A stretch of DNA of 11,517 nt from assembly GCA_023254015.1 (NCBI GenBank), contig JALQYS010000526.1:1-11517 (forward strand). The letters are read 5' to 3'. This DNA comes from Paracoccaceae bacterium. Lineage in GTDB: Bacteria; Pseudomonadota; Alphaproteobacteria; Rhodobacterales; Rhodobacteraceae. How positions within the stretch are numbered: the first letter of the stretch is position 1; every line of letters starts with the position of its first letter. A model generated the notes under the pieces. That model was not told where the DNA came from and did not search any database. It saw only the letters and a program-made list of their open reading frames with translations. Positions 1 through 7,060 of this stretch are shown in pieces. The translations under genes and the position numbers were made by a program.

Positions 1-1592
1 GTGGATTCGCTGGCCCCCAGCGCCAAGGCCGGACCCGCCGCCATGTCCGAGGCGATGCCGAAATCGGCAGCGATCTTGCGGACATTTTCGCGACCCACCG
101 CCTCGGACACCCGGACGGCCGGAATGTTGCGGCTTTCGGCCAGCGCCTGCGTCAGGGTAATCAGGCCCTTGAATTCCTCGTCATAGTTCTTGGGCGTCCA
201 GGGACCAGAGCCGGGAATGTTGATGGTCAGCGGCGTATCCTCGACGAAATCCATCGGCGACCAGCCCTGATCCAGCGCGGCGGCATAGACGAAGGGCTTG
301 AAAGACGACCCGGTTTGCCGCAGCGCCTGCGTCGCGCGGTTGAAACTTCCAGCCGCTTCGATCTTGCGGCCACCGACCATGGCACGTACGGCGCCGTCCG
401 CGCTCATCACCACAATGGCGGCCTGCGCGTTGGAACCCTCCTTGACCTTGTTGTCGAAAACCCAGGCCAGACCTTCCTCGGCCTTCCTTTGCAGGTCGGT
501 GTCCAGCGTGGTGCGGATCACCACGTCCTCCATCGTTTCCGAAGTCAGGAAGGACGGCGCTGTTTCCATCACCCAATCGGCAAAGAAGCCGCCGGATTTG
601 GTCTGCGCCGCCTGCGACAGTTGCGCAGGATGGGCGCGGGCGTCATCTGCCTCGGCCTTGGTCAGATAGCCCTGCTCTTCCATCAGGCCGATGATGATAT
701 TGGCCCGGTCCTGCGCGCGCTGCAGGTTGTTGGTGGGCGCATAGCGCGAGGGCGCCTTCAACAGACCCGCCAGCATGGCCGCTTGCGCGGGGTTCACCTG
801 ATTGGCCGAAACCCCGAAATAACGCTGCGCCGCCGCCTCGAACCCCCGGGCCCCAGCGCCCAGATAGGCACGGTTGAAGTAGATCGTCAGGATCTCTTCC
901 TTGGTGTATTTCGCCTCCATCGCCACGGCGAAGGGCAGTTCCTTGAGCTTGCGATACACCCCGCCCGATCGGCAATCTTCTTCGTAATCGGCCTCGGATT
1001 TCCACTTGGTCTGGTCATAGACGACGCCAAGGCACAGAAGTTTCGCCACCTGCTGCGTGATGGTAGAGCCGCCGTTGCCTTCCAGCGGGCCACGCCCTTC
1101 GGACAGGTTGATGCTGATGGCGCTGGCGATGCCGCGGGGTGAGACGCCGAAATGGCGGTAAAACCGCTTGTCTTCGGTCGCGATCACCGCGTTCAACAGA
1201 TGGGGCGAGACGTTGCCAGCAGTGATCTGGCCGCCAAAGGTTTCGCCCCGCCAGGCAAAGACGCGGTCGTTGCGGTCCAGCAAGGTGACCGAACCGCGCG
1301 CACGGCCATCCAGCAGATCGGTCACGGGGGGAAGTTGGGCGTAGAAATAGAACACGATCCCGCCAAAGATCAGCGCGGTCACAAACGTGACGCGCCAGAC
1401 GATGCCGAAAAACAGCCGCCAGAGAAACCCGAAGAAGCGGGCGATCAGCCCACCCTGACGTTTCGCCCTGGGTGCCGCCTTGCGCGGTTTGCGCGGCGGC
1501 GTAGGGGGCGGCGCGGCCTTGCGCACGGCCTTGGGGGCGCCAAAGCGCCTGTCTGCAACCAAGGGGCGTTGCCCTTTACCCGTTCCCGCCAT
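1..1592 (-). CDS. mrcA: Class A penicillin-binding protein, PBP1A family (partial, C-terminus off the left edge)
   Basis: Bifunctional peptidoglycan synthase: an N-terminal GT51 glycosyltransferase polymerises lipid II and a C-terminal transpeptidase cross-links the stem peptides, on the periplasmic side of the inner membrane. From the ATG at 1592 the window holds 530 residues. Residues 1-47 form a basic, proline-rich cytoplasmic tail, followed by one membrane anchor (about 48-83). The GT51 signature ATEDKRFYRHFG carries the catalytic Glu at residue 140, followed by GNGGSTITQQ and GAGARGFEAAAQRYFG. The transpeptidase shows GSSFKPF (active Ser about residue 429) and SRN (SxN motif, 487-489). 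The KTG motif should lie beyond the left edge, because family members are usually 700 residues or more. The frame is open throughout, with no frameshift seen. An in-frame TTG at 1631 would add 13 residues; neither start has a strong ribosome binding site. It diverges from glnK across a region rich in inverted repeats. The family is certain; the symbol mrcA is a family label. Confidence 0.93.
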   Translation of the reverse strand, partial: MAGTGKGQRPLVADRRFGAPKAVRKAAPPPTPPRKPRKAAPRAKRQGGLIARFFGFLWRLFFGIVWRVTFVTALIFGGIVFYFYAQLPPVTDLLDGRARGSVTLLDRNDRVFAWRGETFGGQITAGNVSPHLLNAVIATEDKRFYRHFGVSPRGIASAISINLSEGRGPLEGNGGSTITQQVAKLLCLGVVYDQTKWKSEADYEEDCRSGGVYRKLKELPFAVAMEAKYTKEEILTIYFNRAYLGAGARGFEAAAQRYFGVSANQVNPAQAAMLAGLLKAPSRYAPTNNLQRAQDRANIIIGLMEEQGYLTKAEADDARAHPAQLSQAAQTKSGGFFADWVMETAPSFLTSETMEDVVIRTTLDTDLQRKAEEGLAWVFDNKVKEGSNAQAAIVVMSADGAVRAMVGGRKIEAAGSFNRATQALRQTGSSFKPFVYAAALDQGWSPMDFVEDTPLTINIPGSGPWTPKNYDEEFKGLITLTQALAESRNIPAVRVSEAVGRENVRKIAADFGIASDMAAGPALALGASES

Positions 1593-1683
1593 GCCTGCCC
1601 GATCCGCTTTCGTGATCTTCTTTTCGCTCAACTTAAACGCTTCGGCCGCGAAAGCGAAGGCACCTGCGCAATGATTCGCCTAT

Positions 1684-1712
1684 CGGCCCTGCTCAAATTT
1701 CAGGCAGGGCCG
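1684..1712. repeat. Inverted repeat, 9-bp perfect arms, mrcA-glnK intergenic region
   Basis: The arms CGGCCCTGC (1684-1692) and GCAGGGCCG (1704-1712) are perfectly complementary around an 11-nt AT-rich centre. Neither strand has a T tract after it, so it does not look like an intrinsic terminator. It lies about 90 bp upstream of the mrcA start and 140 bp upstream of glnK. It could be an operator or an RNA hairpin in the mrcA leader. The structure is read directly from the sequence; the function is unknown. Confidence 0.5.
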
Positions 1713-1733
1713 CGCATTAATCCGGCAATGCGC
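1712..1733. repeat. Inverted repeat, 7-bp perfect arms, mrcA-glnK intergenic region
   Basis: GCGCATT (1712-1718) and AATGCGC (1727-1733) are perfect inverted arms around 8 nt. This repeat abuts the previous one, sharing base 1712. The arrangement resembles a dimeric transcription-factor site in the divergent promoter region. No particular regulator can be named from the sequence, and the spacing does not match the enteric NtrC consensus. Confidence 0.45.
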
Positions 1734-1763
1734 TTCAAATCATCTGGCCACCGCCCCTTCGGC

Positions 1764-1783
1764 GCAGCGCAAACTTGTGCTGC
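1764..1783. repeat. Imperfect inverted repeat upstream of glnK
   Basis: GCAGCGCA and TGTGCTGC form 8-bp arms with one mismatch around AACT. The site lies 70-90 bp upstream of the glnK ATG, where an activator or operator for the nitrogen-regulated glnK-amtB operon would be expected. The inner GCGC/GTGC half-sites vaguely recall NtrC sites, but the spacing is shorter than the classical consensus, so the regulator is left open. Confidence 0.35.
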
Positions 1784-1852
1784 AGCTGCGAAGGCCGCCT
1801 GATTTTCCCATGCGGCCCAGCCACGGGCCGGGACACAGGAAAGGGGTGCGAC

Positions 1853-2191
1853 ATGAAGATGATCATCGCCGCCATCAAGCCTTACAAGCTGGACGAGGTG
1901 CGCGCCGCGCTGACCGCGATCGGCGTTCGGGGGATGATGGTGTCGGAAATCAAGGGGTTCGGCACGCAGTCGGGTCATACCGAGATTTACCGCGGGGCAG
2001 AATATGCCGTCAATTTCGTGCCGAAGATGCGGCTGGAAATCGTGGTGGCTGACGGCCTGGCCGAAACCGTGGTCGACACGATCACCCAAACCGCCCGGAC
2101 CGGCAGGATCGGCGACGGCAAGATTTTTGTCATGGATGTCGAGAAGGCCCTGCGTGTGCGCACCGGCGAGATCGACGACGACGCGCTGTAA
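1853..2191 (+). CDS. glnK: Nitrogen regulatory P-II protein GlnK
   Basis: Small cytoplasmic trimeric signal protein that integrates 2-oxoglutarate, ATP/ADP and (through GlnD) glutamine status and docks onto AmtB to block ammonium uptake. The product is 112 residues, the normal P-II length. Visible landmarks are the start MKMIIAAIKPYKLDEV, Gln39 in GFGTQ (2-oxoglutarate/Mg-ATP site), the T-loop with uridylylation target Tyr51 in YRGAEYAV, the B-loop TGRIGDGKIFV with Lys90, and Arg101/Arg103 near the C-terminus. The ATG at 1853 is chosen because homologues begin with MK(M/L)I and a purine-rich GGAAAGGGG lies just upstream. The frame is open further upstream but has no family similarity there. 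amtB follows after 12 nt, so the pair is one operon; that linkage favours GlnK over GlnB. Nitrogen-limitation control is expected from the family but no sigma54 promoter could be recognised. Confidence 0.96.
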   Translation: MKMIIAAIKPYKLDEVRAALTAIGVRGMMVSEIKGFGTQSGHTEIYRGAEYAVNFVPKMRLEIVVADGLAETVVDTITQTARTGRIGDGKIFVMDVEKALRVRTGEIDDDAL

Positions 2192-2203
2192 GGGGGAACA
2201 AGA

Positions 2204-3520
2204 ATGAAGAAACTTATGCTTTCCACAGCGGGCCTTCTTGGCGCGCTGCCCGCAATGGCCCAAGAGGTCCTGGCCGAGGCCGCCCCCGTGATGGACAAGG
2301 GCGATGTCAGCTGGATGATGATCTCCTGCGTGTTGGTTCTGTTCATGACCCTACCGGGCCTTGCGCTGTTTTATGGCGGGTTGGTGCGGTCAAAGAACAT
2401 GTTGTCGATCCTAATGCAGACAACGATCATCGCCTGTCTGATGATGGTGGCCTGGGTGGTCTATGGCTATTCGGTGACCTTTGGCGGGTCCACAAGTCCG
2501 CTTTGGGGCGGCACGGCCAAGCTTTTCCTTGCGGGTGTCACGGCCGACAGCATGGCGGCAACGTTCAGCGCCGGTTACGTCATTCCCGAGTATCTGTTCA
2601 TCGTTTTCCAGATGACCTTTGCGGCCATCACCCCCGCCCTCATCATCGGCGCCTTTGCCGAACGGGTGAAATTCAGCGCCGTGCTGCTGTTCTCGCTGAT
2701 CTGGGCGACGTTCTCGTATTTCCCGATCGCCCATATGGTCTGGGACGCCAATGGCTATCTGTTCGCCAAGGGCGCCATCGACTTTGCCGGCGGAACCGTG
2801 GTGCATATCAACGCGGGCATCGCCGCGCTGGTCGGCTGTCTTGTGATCGGAAAGCGTGTGGGCCATGGCCGCGAAAACATGGCACCGCACTCGATGGTGA
2901 TGACCATGATCGGCGCTTCGATGCTGTGGGTGGGCTGGTTTGGCTTCAACGTCGGGTCGAACCTTGAAGCGAATGGTGGCGCGACGCTGGCGATGATCAA
3001 CACCTTCATCGCCACCGCTGCGGCAACACTGGCATGGTCGGCGCTGGAGGGCCTGCAGCGCGGCAAGGCCTCGATGCTGGGCGCGGCCTCGGGCATGGTG
3101 GCGGGTCTGGTGGCGATCACCCCGGCTTGCGGCACGGTCGGCCCGATGGGGGCGATTGTGCTTGGGGCGATTGCGGCGCTGGTCTGCTATGTCTTCGTGA
3201 CCGTGGTGAAGAACAAGCTGAAGTATGACGACAGCCTTGATGTGTTCGGCATCCACGGCGTCGGCGGGATCATCGGCGCGGTGCTGACGGGCGTGTTCTC
3301 GGCCGGCAGCCTAGGCGGGGTGAAGGGCGACGACTATGCGATGGGCGCCCAACTGTGGATCCAGATCGAGGGCGTTCTAATCACCATCGTCTGGTCAGGG
3401 GTTGTTTCCTTCATCGCCTACAAGCTGGTCGACATGACCATCGGTCTGCGGGTGGACACTGACACCGAACGTCAGGGTCTTGACCTGACCTCGCACGGCG
3501 AACAGGCCTATCACGGCTGA
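2204..3520 (+). CDS. amtB: Ammonium transporter AmtB
   Basis: Inner-membrane trimeric channel of the Amt/Mep/Rh family that conducts ammonium into the cell and is blocked by GlnK. The product is 438 residues with a likely signal peptide (MKKLMLSTAGLLGALPAMA, cleavage near residue 19), as in E. coli AmtB, then about eleven membrane helices. Conserved features are FYGGLVRSKN after helix 1, Asp193 in AIDFAGGTVVH, the twin pore histidines His201 (TVVHINAG) and His351 (FGIHGVGG), and the WVGWFGFNVGS segment. The C-terminal tail with HGEQAYHG is the expected cytoplasmic regulatory end. A GGGGGA ribosome binding site lies 7 nt before the ATG, and the gene starts 12 nt after glnK. A hairpin terminator follows directly. 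Family and function are secure. Confidence 0.97.
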   Translation: MKKLMLSTAGLLGALPAMAQEVLAEAAPVMDKGDVSWMMISCVLVLFMTLPGLALFYGGLVRSKNMLSILMQTTIIACLMMVAWVVYGYSVTFGGSTSPLWGGTAKLFLAGVTADSMAATFSAGYVIPEYLFIVFQMTFAAITPALIIGAFAERVKFSAVLLFSLIWATFSYFPIAHMVWDANGYLFAKGAIDFAGGTVVHINAGIAALVGCLVIGKRVGHGRENMAPHSMVMTMIGASMLWVGWFGFNVGSNLEANGGATLAMINTFIATAAATLAWSALEGLQRGKASMLGAASGMVAGLVAITPACGTVGPMGAIVLGAIAALVCYVFVTVVKNKLKYDDSLDVFGIHGVGGIIGAVLTGVFSAGSLGGVKGDDYAMGAQLWIQIEGVLITIVWSGVVSFIAYKLVDMTIGLRVDTDTERQGLDLTSHGEQAYHG

Positions 3521-3536
3521 TCCGCTGCCGCAGAAC

Positions 3537-3569
3537 GATAAAGGCCCGCGTCACGCGCGGGCCTTTTAT
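3537..3569. terminator. Bidirectional intrinsic terminator between amtB and the convergent exporter gene
   Basis: AAAGGCCCGCG (3540-3550) pairs perfectly with CGCGGGCCTTT (3556-3566) around a 5-nt loop, followed by a short T run on the plus strand. Flanking GATA/TATC bases extend the symmetry. On the minus strand the hairpin begins right at the exporter stop codon. It therefore plausibly ends both the glnK-amtB transcript and the sseA-tyrB-exporter transcript. The T tracts are short, as is common in GC-rich genomes. Confidence 0.85.
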
Positions 3570-4447
3570 CATGCCGCCAGACTGATGCAGGCGGTGCCCA
3601 GAACGGCCAGCCCCGCACCCACCCAGGCAGGCCAGCCCGGCACGCGGCGCGTGGTGTACCACAAGAGTGGCAAGATCAGGATGGGCGTCGTCGAGGTCAG
3701 CGTCGAGACGATGCCCACGTCGCCCGAGGTCAGCGCCGCCATCATCAACACCATGCCCAGGAACATCCCGAAAAAGGACGAGAGGCCGACATTGCGCAGG
3801 TCGCGCCCCGCGGGCATCCGTGCGGCTCGGGCAAAGGGAAAGACCATCAGCGCCAGAAAGAACAGCCCCCCAAGGCCCGTGCGGATCGCCATCGCGGCAA
3901 AAGGATCGACCCCGCTTTCCATGGCCGGACGCGCAAAGAGCGTGCCTGTCGCCTGCCCGATGGCCGTCACGACGCCCAGCGAGATACCGATCCACAGCGG
4001 CTTTGCCGGGGCGTCATCGGGATGGGGGTCGTTCTCGGCCAAAACGGCCAGCACGATGCCCAAAAGGATCAGCGCAATGCCCCCAAGCTGCGGCAGGCTC
4101 AGCGTCTCGTCGAGAAAGAGCCAGCCCTCCAGCACGGCAAAGGGCGCGGCCAGCGAGAACAAGAGCGCCGTGACGCGCGGGCCGGCGGCATAGATTGCGG
4201 CATAATAGGTGGTGGAGGCGAGCATGATCCCCACCGCAGAAGAGGCGGCGAGAAATCCGAACTGCCAGGATTGCACCGTGGCCCAACCGCCTGCCAGCGT
4301 GGCGGCGGCGGCGGTCAGGACAAATGCGATGGCCATTTGCCAGCGGCCCAACTGCCATACGCCGACGCGGCCCGCGGTGGCGCTGACCGTCATGGCCGAG
4401 AGCGAAAAGGTGATCGCCGCCCCCAGCGACAAGAGGACGGCGAGCAT
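3569..4447 (-). CDS. EamA/DMT-family transporter (RhaT/EamA-like permease)
   Basis: Predicted inner-membrane exporter of the drug/metabolite transporter superfamily. The 292-residue product has about ten hydrophobic helices arranged as two EamA repeats (roughly residues 3-135 and 150-290), each about five helices, joined by a short charged linker ENDPHPDDAPAK. The family length is normal. Helix 4-5 segments such as AAPFAVLEGWLFLDETLSLPQLGGIALILLG show the typical (D/E)E...G pattern at the end of the repeat. The ATG at 4447 is 3 nt downstream of the tyrB stop, indicating translational coupling in an operon with tyrB and sseA. Substrate cannot be read from sequence. E. coli EamA exports cysteine and O-acetylserine, which would suit these neighbours, but DMT substrates vary widely. 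The terminator lies immediately after the stop codon. Confidence 0.88.
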   Translation of the reverse strand: MLAVLLSLGAAITFSLSAMTVSATAGRVGVWQLGRWQMAIAFVLTAAAATLAGGWATVQSWQFGFLAASSAVGIMLASTTYYAAIYAAGPRVTALLFSLAAPFAVLEGWLFLDETLSLPQLGGIALILLGIVLAVLAENDPHPDDAPAKPLWIGISLGVVTAIGQATGTLFARPAMESGVDPFAAMAIRTGLGGLFFLALMVFPFARAARMPAGRDLRNVGLSSFFGMFLGMVLMMAALTSGDVGIVSTLTSTTPILILPLLWYTTRRVPGWPAWVGAGLAVLGTACISLAA

Positions 4448-4450
4448 GGG

Positions 4451-5629
4451 TTAGCCGGCGACCTTTGCAATCGCGGCGGCAAGGATCGGCACGGTCTTGG
4501 TGTTCAGGCCCGCGATATTGATCCGGCTGTCGCCGACCATGTAGATGCCATGATCTTCGCGCAGGGTGTTCACCTGTGCCTCGGTCAGGCCAAGACGGCT
4601 GAACATGCCGCGGTGATGCGCCACGAAATCGAAGCGGTCCGAGTTGGTGGCCTTGCGCAGCTCATCCGCCAGTTGCTGGCGCAGGGTCAGCATGTTCAGC
4701 CGCACCTCTTCCAGTTCGGCCTTCCAGTCGGCCCGCAGCGCGTCATCTTCCAGGATCATGGTGACCAGCCGCGCGCCGTGATCGGGCGGGAAGCTGTAGT
4801 TCTGGCGGTTCAGGAAGTTCAGGTTGCCCTGCACAACGGCCTTGCGATCGGCCGAGGTCAGCGCGATCAGGATGCCAGTGCGCTCACGGTAGATGCCGAA
4901 GTTCTTGGAGCAGGAGGCGGCGATCAGCACCTCGGGGAATTTTGCGGCCACCAGACGGGTCGCGGCAGCATCCTCTTCCAGCCCGTCGCCAAAGCCCTGA
5001 TAGGCAAGGTCAACGAAAGGCACGGCGCCCTTGGCGGCCAGAAGGTCAACCACCTGCGCCCACTGGTCGAGCGACAGGTTCGCGCCGGTGGGGTTGTGGC
5101 AGCAGCCGTGCAGCAGCACCGCGTCGCCCGCCTTCACGCGGCCCAGATCCTCCATCAGCCCGGCGAAATCGATGCCGCGGGTGGCGGCGTCGAAATAACG
5201 GTATTCGGCCATCGGCATGCCAAGATACTTGATGATCGAGGGATGGTTCGGCCAGGTGGGGTTCGACAGCCAGACCGTCGCGCCGGGGGCGGACATGCGG
5301 ATCAGCTCCAGCGCCTGCCGAATGGCCCCGGTGCCGCCGGGCGTCGCCACCGAAGCGGAACGGTCGGCATAGCCCGCGCCAAGGATCATCTCGACCATTG
5401 CGGCATTGAAGGCAGGCTCGCCCGCAAGGCCAGTATAGGTCTTGGTCTTTTCCGTCTCCCACAGCTGTTTCTCAGCGGCCTTCACGGCGCGCATCACCGG
5501 GGTCAGGCCGGTTGCGTCCTTGTAGACACCGACGCCCAGATCGATCTTGTCGCTGCGCGGATCATCGCGGAACATGGCGATCAGTTGCAGGATCTTGTCC
5601 TGCGGCTGCGGGTTCAGGGTTTCCAGCAT
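4451..5629 (-). CDS. tyrB: Aromatic amino acid / aspartate aminotransferase (class I, PLP)
   Basis: Pyridoxal-phosphate enzyme that moves the amino group between aromatic or acidic amino acids and 2-oxoglutarate in the cytoplasm. The product is 392 residues, the normal length for the AspAT Ia/TyrB group. Seen in order: the substrate-arm region LGVGVYKDATGLTPV (about 31-45), the phosphate-binding GGTGA (98-102), NPTWPNH, HNPTG (178-182), Asp207 and Tyr210 in FVDLAYQGFGDG, the Schiff-base Lys242 in SCSKNFGIYRERTG, and the substrate-carboxylate Arg in DSRINIAGL near the C-terminus. It matches closely what I remember of the P. denitrificans aromatic aminotransferase. The ATG at 5629 follows the sseA stop by 3 nt, with its ribosome binding site (AAGG) inside the end of sseA. 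Enzymes of this group can also transaminate cysteine, which may be relevant beside sseA. Whether aspartate or aromatic substrates dominate is not decidable here. Confidence 0.93.
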   Translation of the reverse strand: MLETLNPQPQDKILQLIAMFRDDPRSDKIDLGVGVYKDATGLTPVMRAVKAAEKQLWETEKTKTYTGLAGEPAFNAAMVEMILGAGYADRSASVATPGGTGAIRQALELIRMSAPGATVWLSNPTWPNHPSIIKYLGMPMAEYRYFDAATRGIDFAGLMEDLGRVKAGDAVLLHGCCHNPTGANLSLDQWAQVVDLLAAKGAVPFVDLAYQGFGDGLEEDAAATRLVAAKFPEVLIAASCSKNFGIYRERTGILIALTSADRKAVVQGNLNFLNRQNYSFPPDHGARLVTMILEDDALRADWKAELEEVRLNMLTLRQQLADELRKATNSDRFDFVAHHRGMFSRLGLTEAQVNTLREDHGIYMVGDSRINIAGLNTKTVPILAAAIAKVAG

Positions 5630-5632
5630 TCT

Positions 5633-6490
5633 TCAGCCTTTCTCAACGGCAAGATCGTCATACATGCCCCATTCGGCCCAGGAGCCGTCATAAAGCGCGT
5701 GGTTCCTGTGGCCCAGCCGCTCCAACGCCAGCGACAGGACGGCGGCGGTGACACCAGAACCGCAGGTGGTGATGGCGGGCTTCGACAGGTTCACGCCCGC
5801 GCCTTCAAAGGCCGCGCGCAGCCCGTCCAGCGATTTCATCGTGCCATCGGGGTTCAGAAGCGTCGAGAAGGGCACGTTCTTGGCACCCGGAATATGGCCC
5901 GAGCGCAGGCCGGGCCGGGGCTCGGGCGCCTCACCCTTGAACCGGGCGGCACCGCGGGCGTCGATGATCTCGGCCTCGCCCAGCTTGGCGGCATGGGCGA
6001 CCTGAGTCACATCCTTGACCAGATGGTTCTGCCGGCTGACCGTCATGTGCCGGTCGCGCAGGACCGGGGGCATGTCTTCAACATCGCGCCCCTCGGCCTG
6101 CCATTTCGGGAAACCGCCATCCAGCACGGCAATGTCGGTCTTGCCCATCAGACGGAAGGTCCACCAGACGCGAGCGGCCGAGAACAGCCCCGCCCCGTCA
6201 TAAACCACAACCTGATGGCCGTCGCCGATGCCCATGGCGCGCATCCGGGCCACGAATTTCTCGGGCGGGGGGGCCATATGCGGCAGGTTCGACCGGCTGT
6301 CGGTGATTTCGTCAATGTCGAAGAACCGCGCGCCGGGGATATGGGCGGCCTGATACTCGGCCTTGGCGTCGCGGCCTGCGTCGGGCAGATACCAACTGGC
6401 ATCGATCACCCGCAGATCGGGGTCTTTCAGATGCGCGGCAAGCCAAGCGGTCGAGACAAGTGTCTTGGGATCGTCGGTGAAGGTGGTCAT
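5633..6490 (-). CDS. sseA: 3-mercaptopyruvate sulfurtransferase (tandem rhodanese)
   Basis: Transfers sulfur from 3-mercaptopyruvate to an active-site cysteine and on to thiols or cyanide, forming persulfides. It has 285 residues with two rhodanese domains. The N-terminal inactive one spans about 10-135 (VIDASWYLPDAGRD, HIPGARFFDIDEI, VVVYD, VLDGGFPKW). The catalytic one spans about 155-285 (IIDARGAARFKG, GHIPGAKNVPF). The active loop CGSGVTAA, with Cys243, is the mercaptopyruvate type (CGSGVT) rather than the thiosulfate-sulfurtransferase type (CRKGVT). The ATG at 6490 is preferred over an in-frame TTG at 6514 because CAGGAG lies 6 nt before it and homologues begin MTT/MS...DDPKTLVST. It is the first gene of the tight sseA-tyrB-exporter operon and may be read from smpB, 90 bp upstream. 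Confidence 0.93.
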   Translation of the reverse strand: MTTFTDDPKTLVSTAWLAAHLKDPDLRVIDASWYLPDAGRDAKAEYQAAHIPGARFFDIDEITDSRSNLPHMAPPPEKFVARMRAMGIGDGHQVVVYDGAGLFSAARVWWTFRLMGKTDIAVLDGGFPKWQAEGRDVEDMPPVLRDRHMTVSRQNHLVKDVTQVAHAAKLGEAEIIDARGAARFKGEAPEPRPGLRSGHIPGAKNVPFSTLLNPDGTMKSLDGLRAAFEGAGVNLSKPAITTCGSGVTAAVLSLALERLGHRNHALYDGSWAEWGMYDDLAVEKG

Positions 6491-6496
6491 CGGCGG

Positions 6497-6502
6497 CTCC
6501 TG
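6497..6502 (-). promoter_or_regulatory. Ribosome binding site deciding the sseA start
   Basis: CAGGAG on the minus strand ends 6 nt before the ATG at 6490. The alternative TTG start at 6514 lies upstream of this site, so the ATG is the better start. Confidence 0.7.
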
Positions 6503-6580
6503 TCTGGGATGCAACCGACCTAACCCGAAGGCCCCTTTCCCGCAAGGGTCGCGCAGCGGCTTTCCGCGCGGCGCTGGCCG

Positions 6581-7060
6581 TCAGTCGCGGCCACCATGCT
6601 TCAACAGCCGGGCTTTCTGACGGTCCCAGTCGCGTTTCGCGCTGGTTTCGCGTTTGTCGGCCATCTTCTTGCCTTTGGCGATGCCCAGCTTGACCTTCAC
6701 GATACCGCGGTCATTGAAATACCATTTCATCGGCACCAACGTCATGCCCTCGCGGCCGACGGCGTTCCACAGCCGGCCCAGTTCCTTGCGGCTGACAAGA
6801 AGCTTGCGGTGGCGGCGCTCCTCATGGCCCCAGGTCTTGGCCTGCAGATAGGGCGCGATATAGCTGTTGATCAGCCACAACTCGCCGTTTTCGATGCTGG
6901 CATAGCTCTCTGCAATGTTCGAGCCACCCTGCCGCAGGCTTTTCACCTCGGAGCCAAGCAGCATGATCCCCGCCTCAAGGTCGGATTCGATGTGGTAATC
7001 GAATCGGGCGCGGCGGTTTTCGGCGATCAGCTTGTTGTTGGGGTCGGACATCTTGGCCAT
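6581..7060 (-). CDS. smpB: SsrA-binding protein SmpB
   Basis: RNA-binding partner of tmRNA (SsrA) in trans-translation, delivering tmRNA to stalled ribosomes. The product is 159 residues, the normal length. Family signatures are the start KLIAENRRARFDYHIESDLEAGIMLLGSEVKSLR, the segment NIAESYASIENGELWLINSYIAPY, the RHRKLLVSRKEL region, KWYFNDRGIVKVKLGIAKGKK, and the basic C-terminal tail KRETSAKRDWDRQKARLLK, which enters the mRNA channel. The ATG at 7060 gives MAKMSDPNNK. GGGGGA lies only 2 nt before it, so the second ATG at 7051 (MSDPNNK), 11 nt after that purine run, is a real alternative. No tmRNA gene is seen in the window. The 90 bp to sseA contain a GC-rich hairpin (about 6550-6570) without a T tract, so read-through into sseA is possible. 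Confidence 0.97.
   Translation of the reverse strand: MAKMSDPNNKLIAENRRARFDYHIESDLEAGIMLLGSEVKSLRQGGSNIAESYASIENGELWLINSYIAPYLQAKTWGHEERRHRKLLVSRKELGRLWNAVGREGMTLVPMKWYFNDRGIVKVKLGIAKGKKMADKRETSAKRDWDRQKARLLKHGGRD

Noticed and set aside
315..1142. Open plus-strand frame of 275 codons inside the penicillin-binding protein gene.
   Set aside because: The minus-strand frame contains all GT51 and transpeptidase motifs in order; the plus frame has no recognisable family and low-complexity composition.
1744..1765. Possible sigma54 -24/-12 promoter (CTGGCCAC...) upstream of glnK.
   Set aside because: The GG of the -24 element is not followed by GC at the required spacing; the -12 TTGC is absent.
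1775..1852. N-terminal extension of GlnK from an upstream in-frame start.
   Set aside because: P-II proteins begin with MK(M/L)I at the ATG at 1853, which has its own ribosome binding site; the extension covers intergenic palindromic DNA.
4022..6523. A 2.5-kb open frame on the plus strand running antisense to the exporter, tyrB and sseA.
   Set aside because: It is the mirror of three well-supported minus-strand genes. The translation is rich in Arg, Gly, His and Gln with no domain or membrane pattern, as expected for an antisense frame in GC-rich coding DNA.
6533..6548. Short hairpin CCCTT/AAGGG after smpB considered as a terminator.
   Set aside because: Only a 5-bp stem and no T tract on the minus strand.
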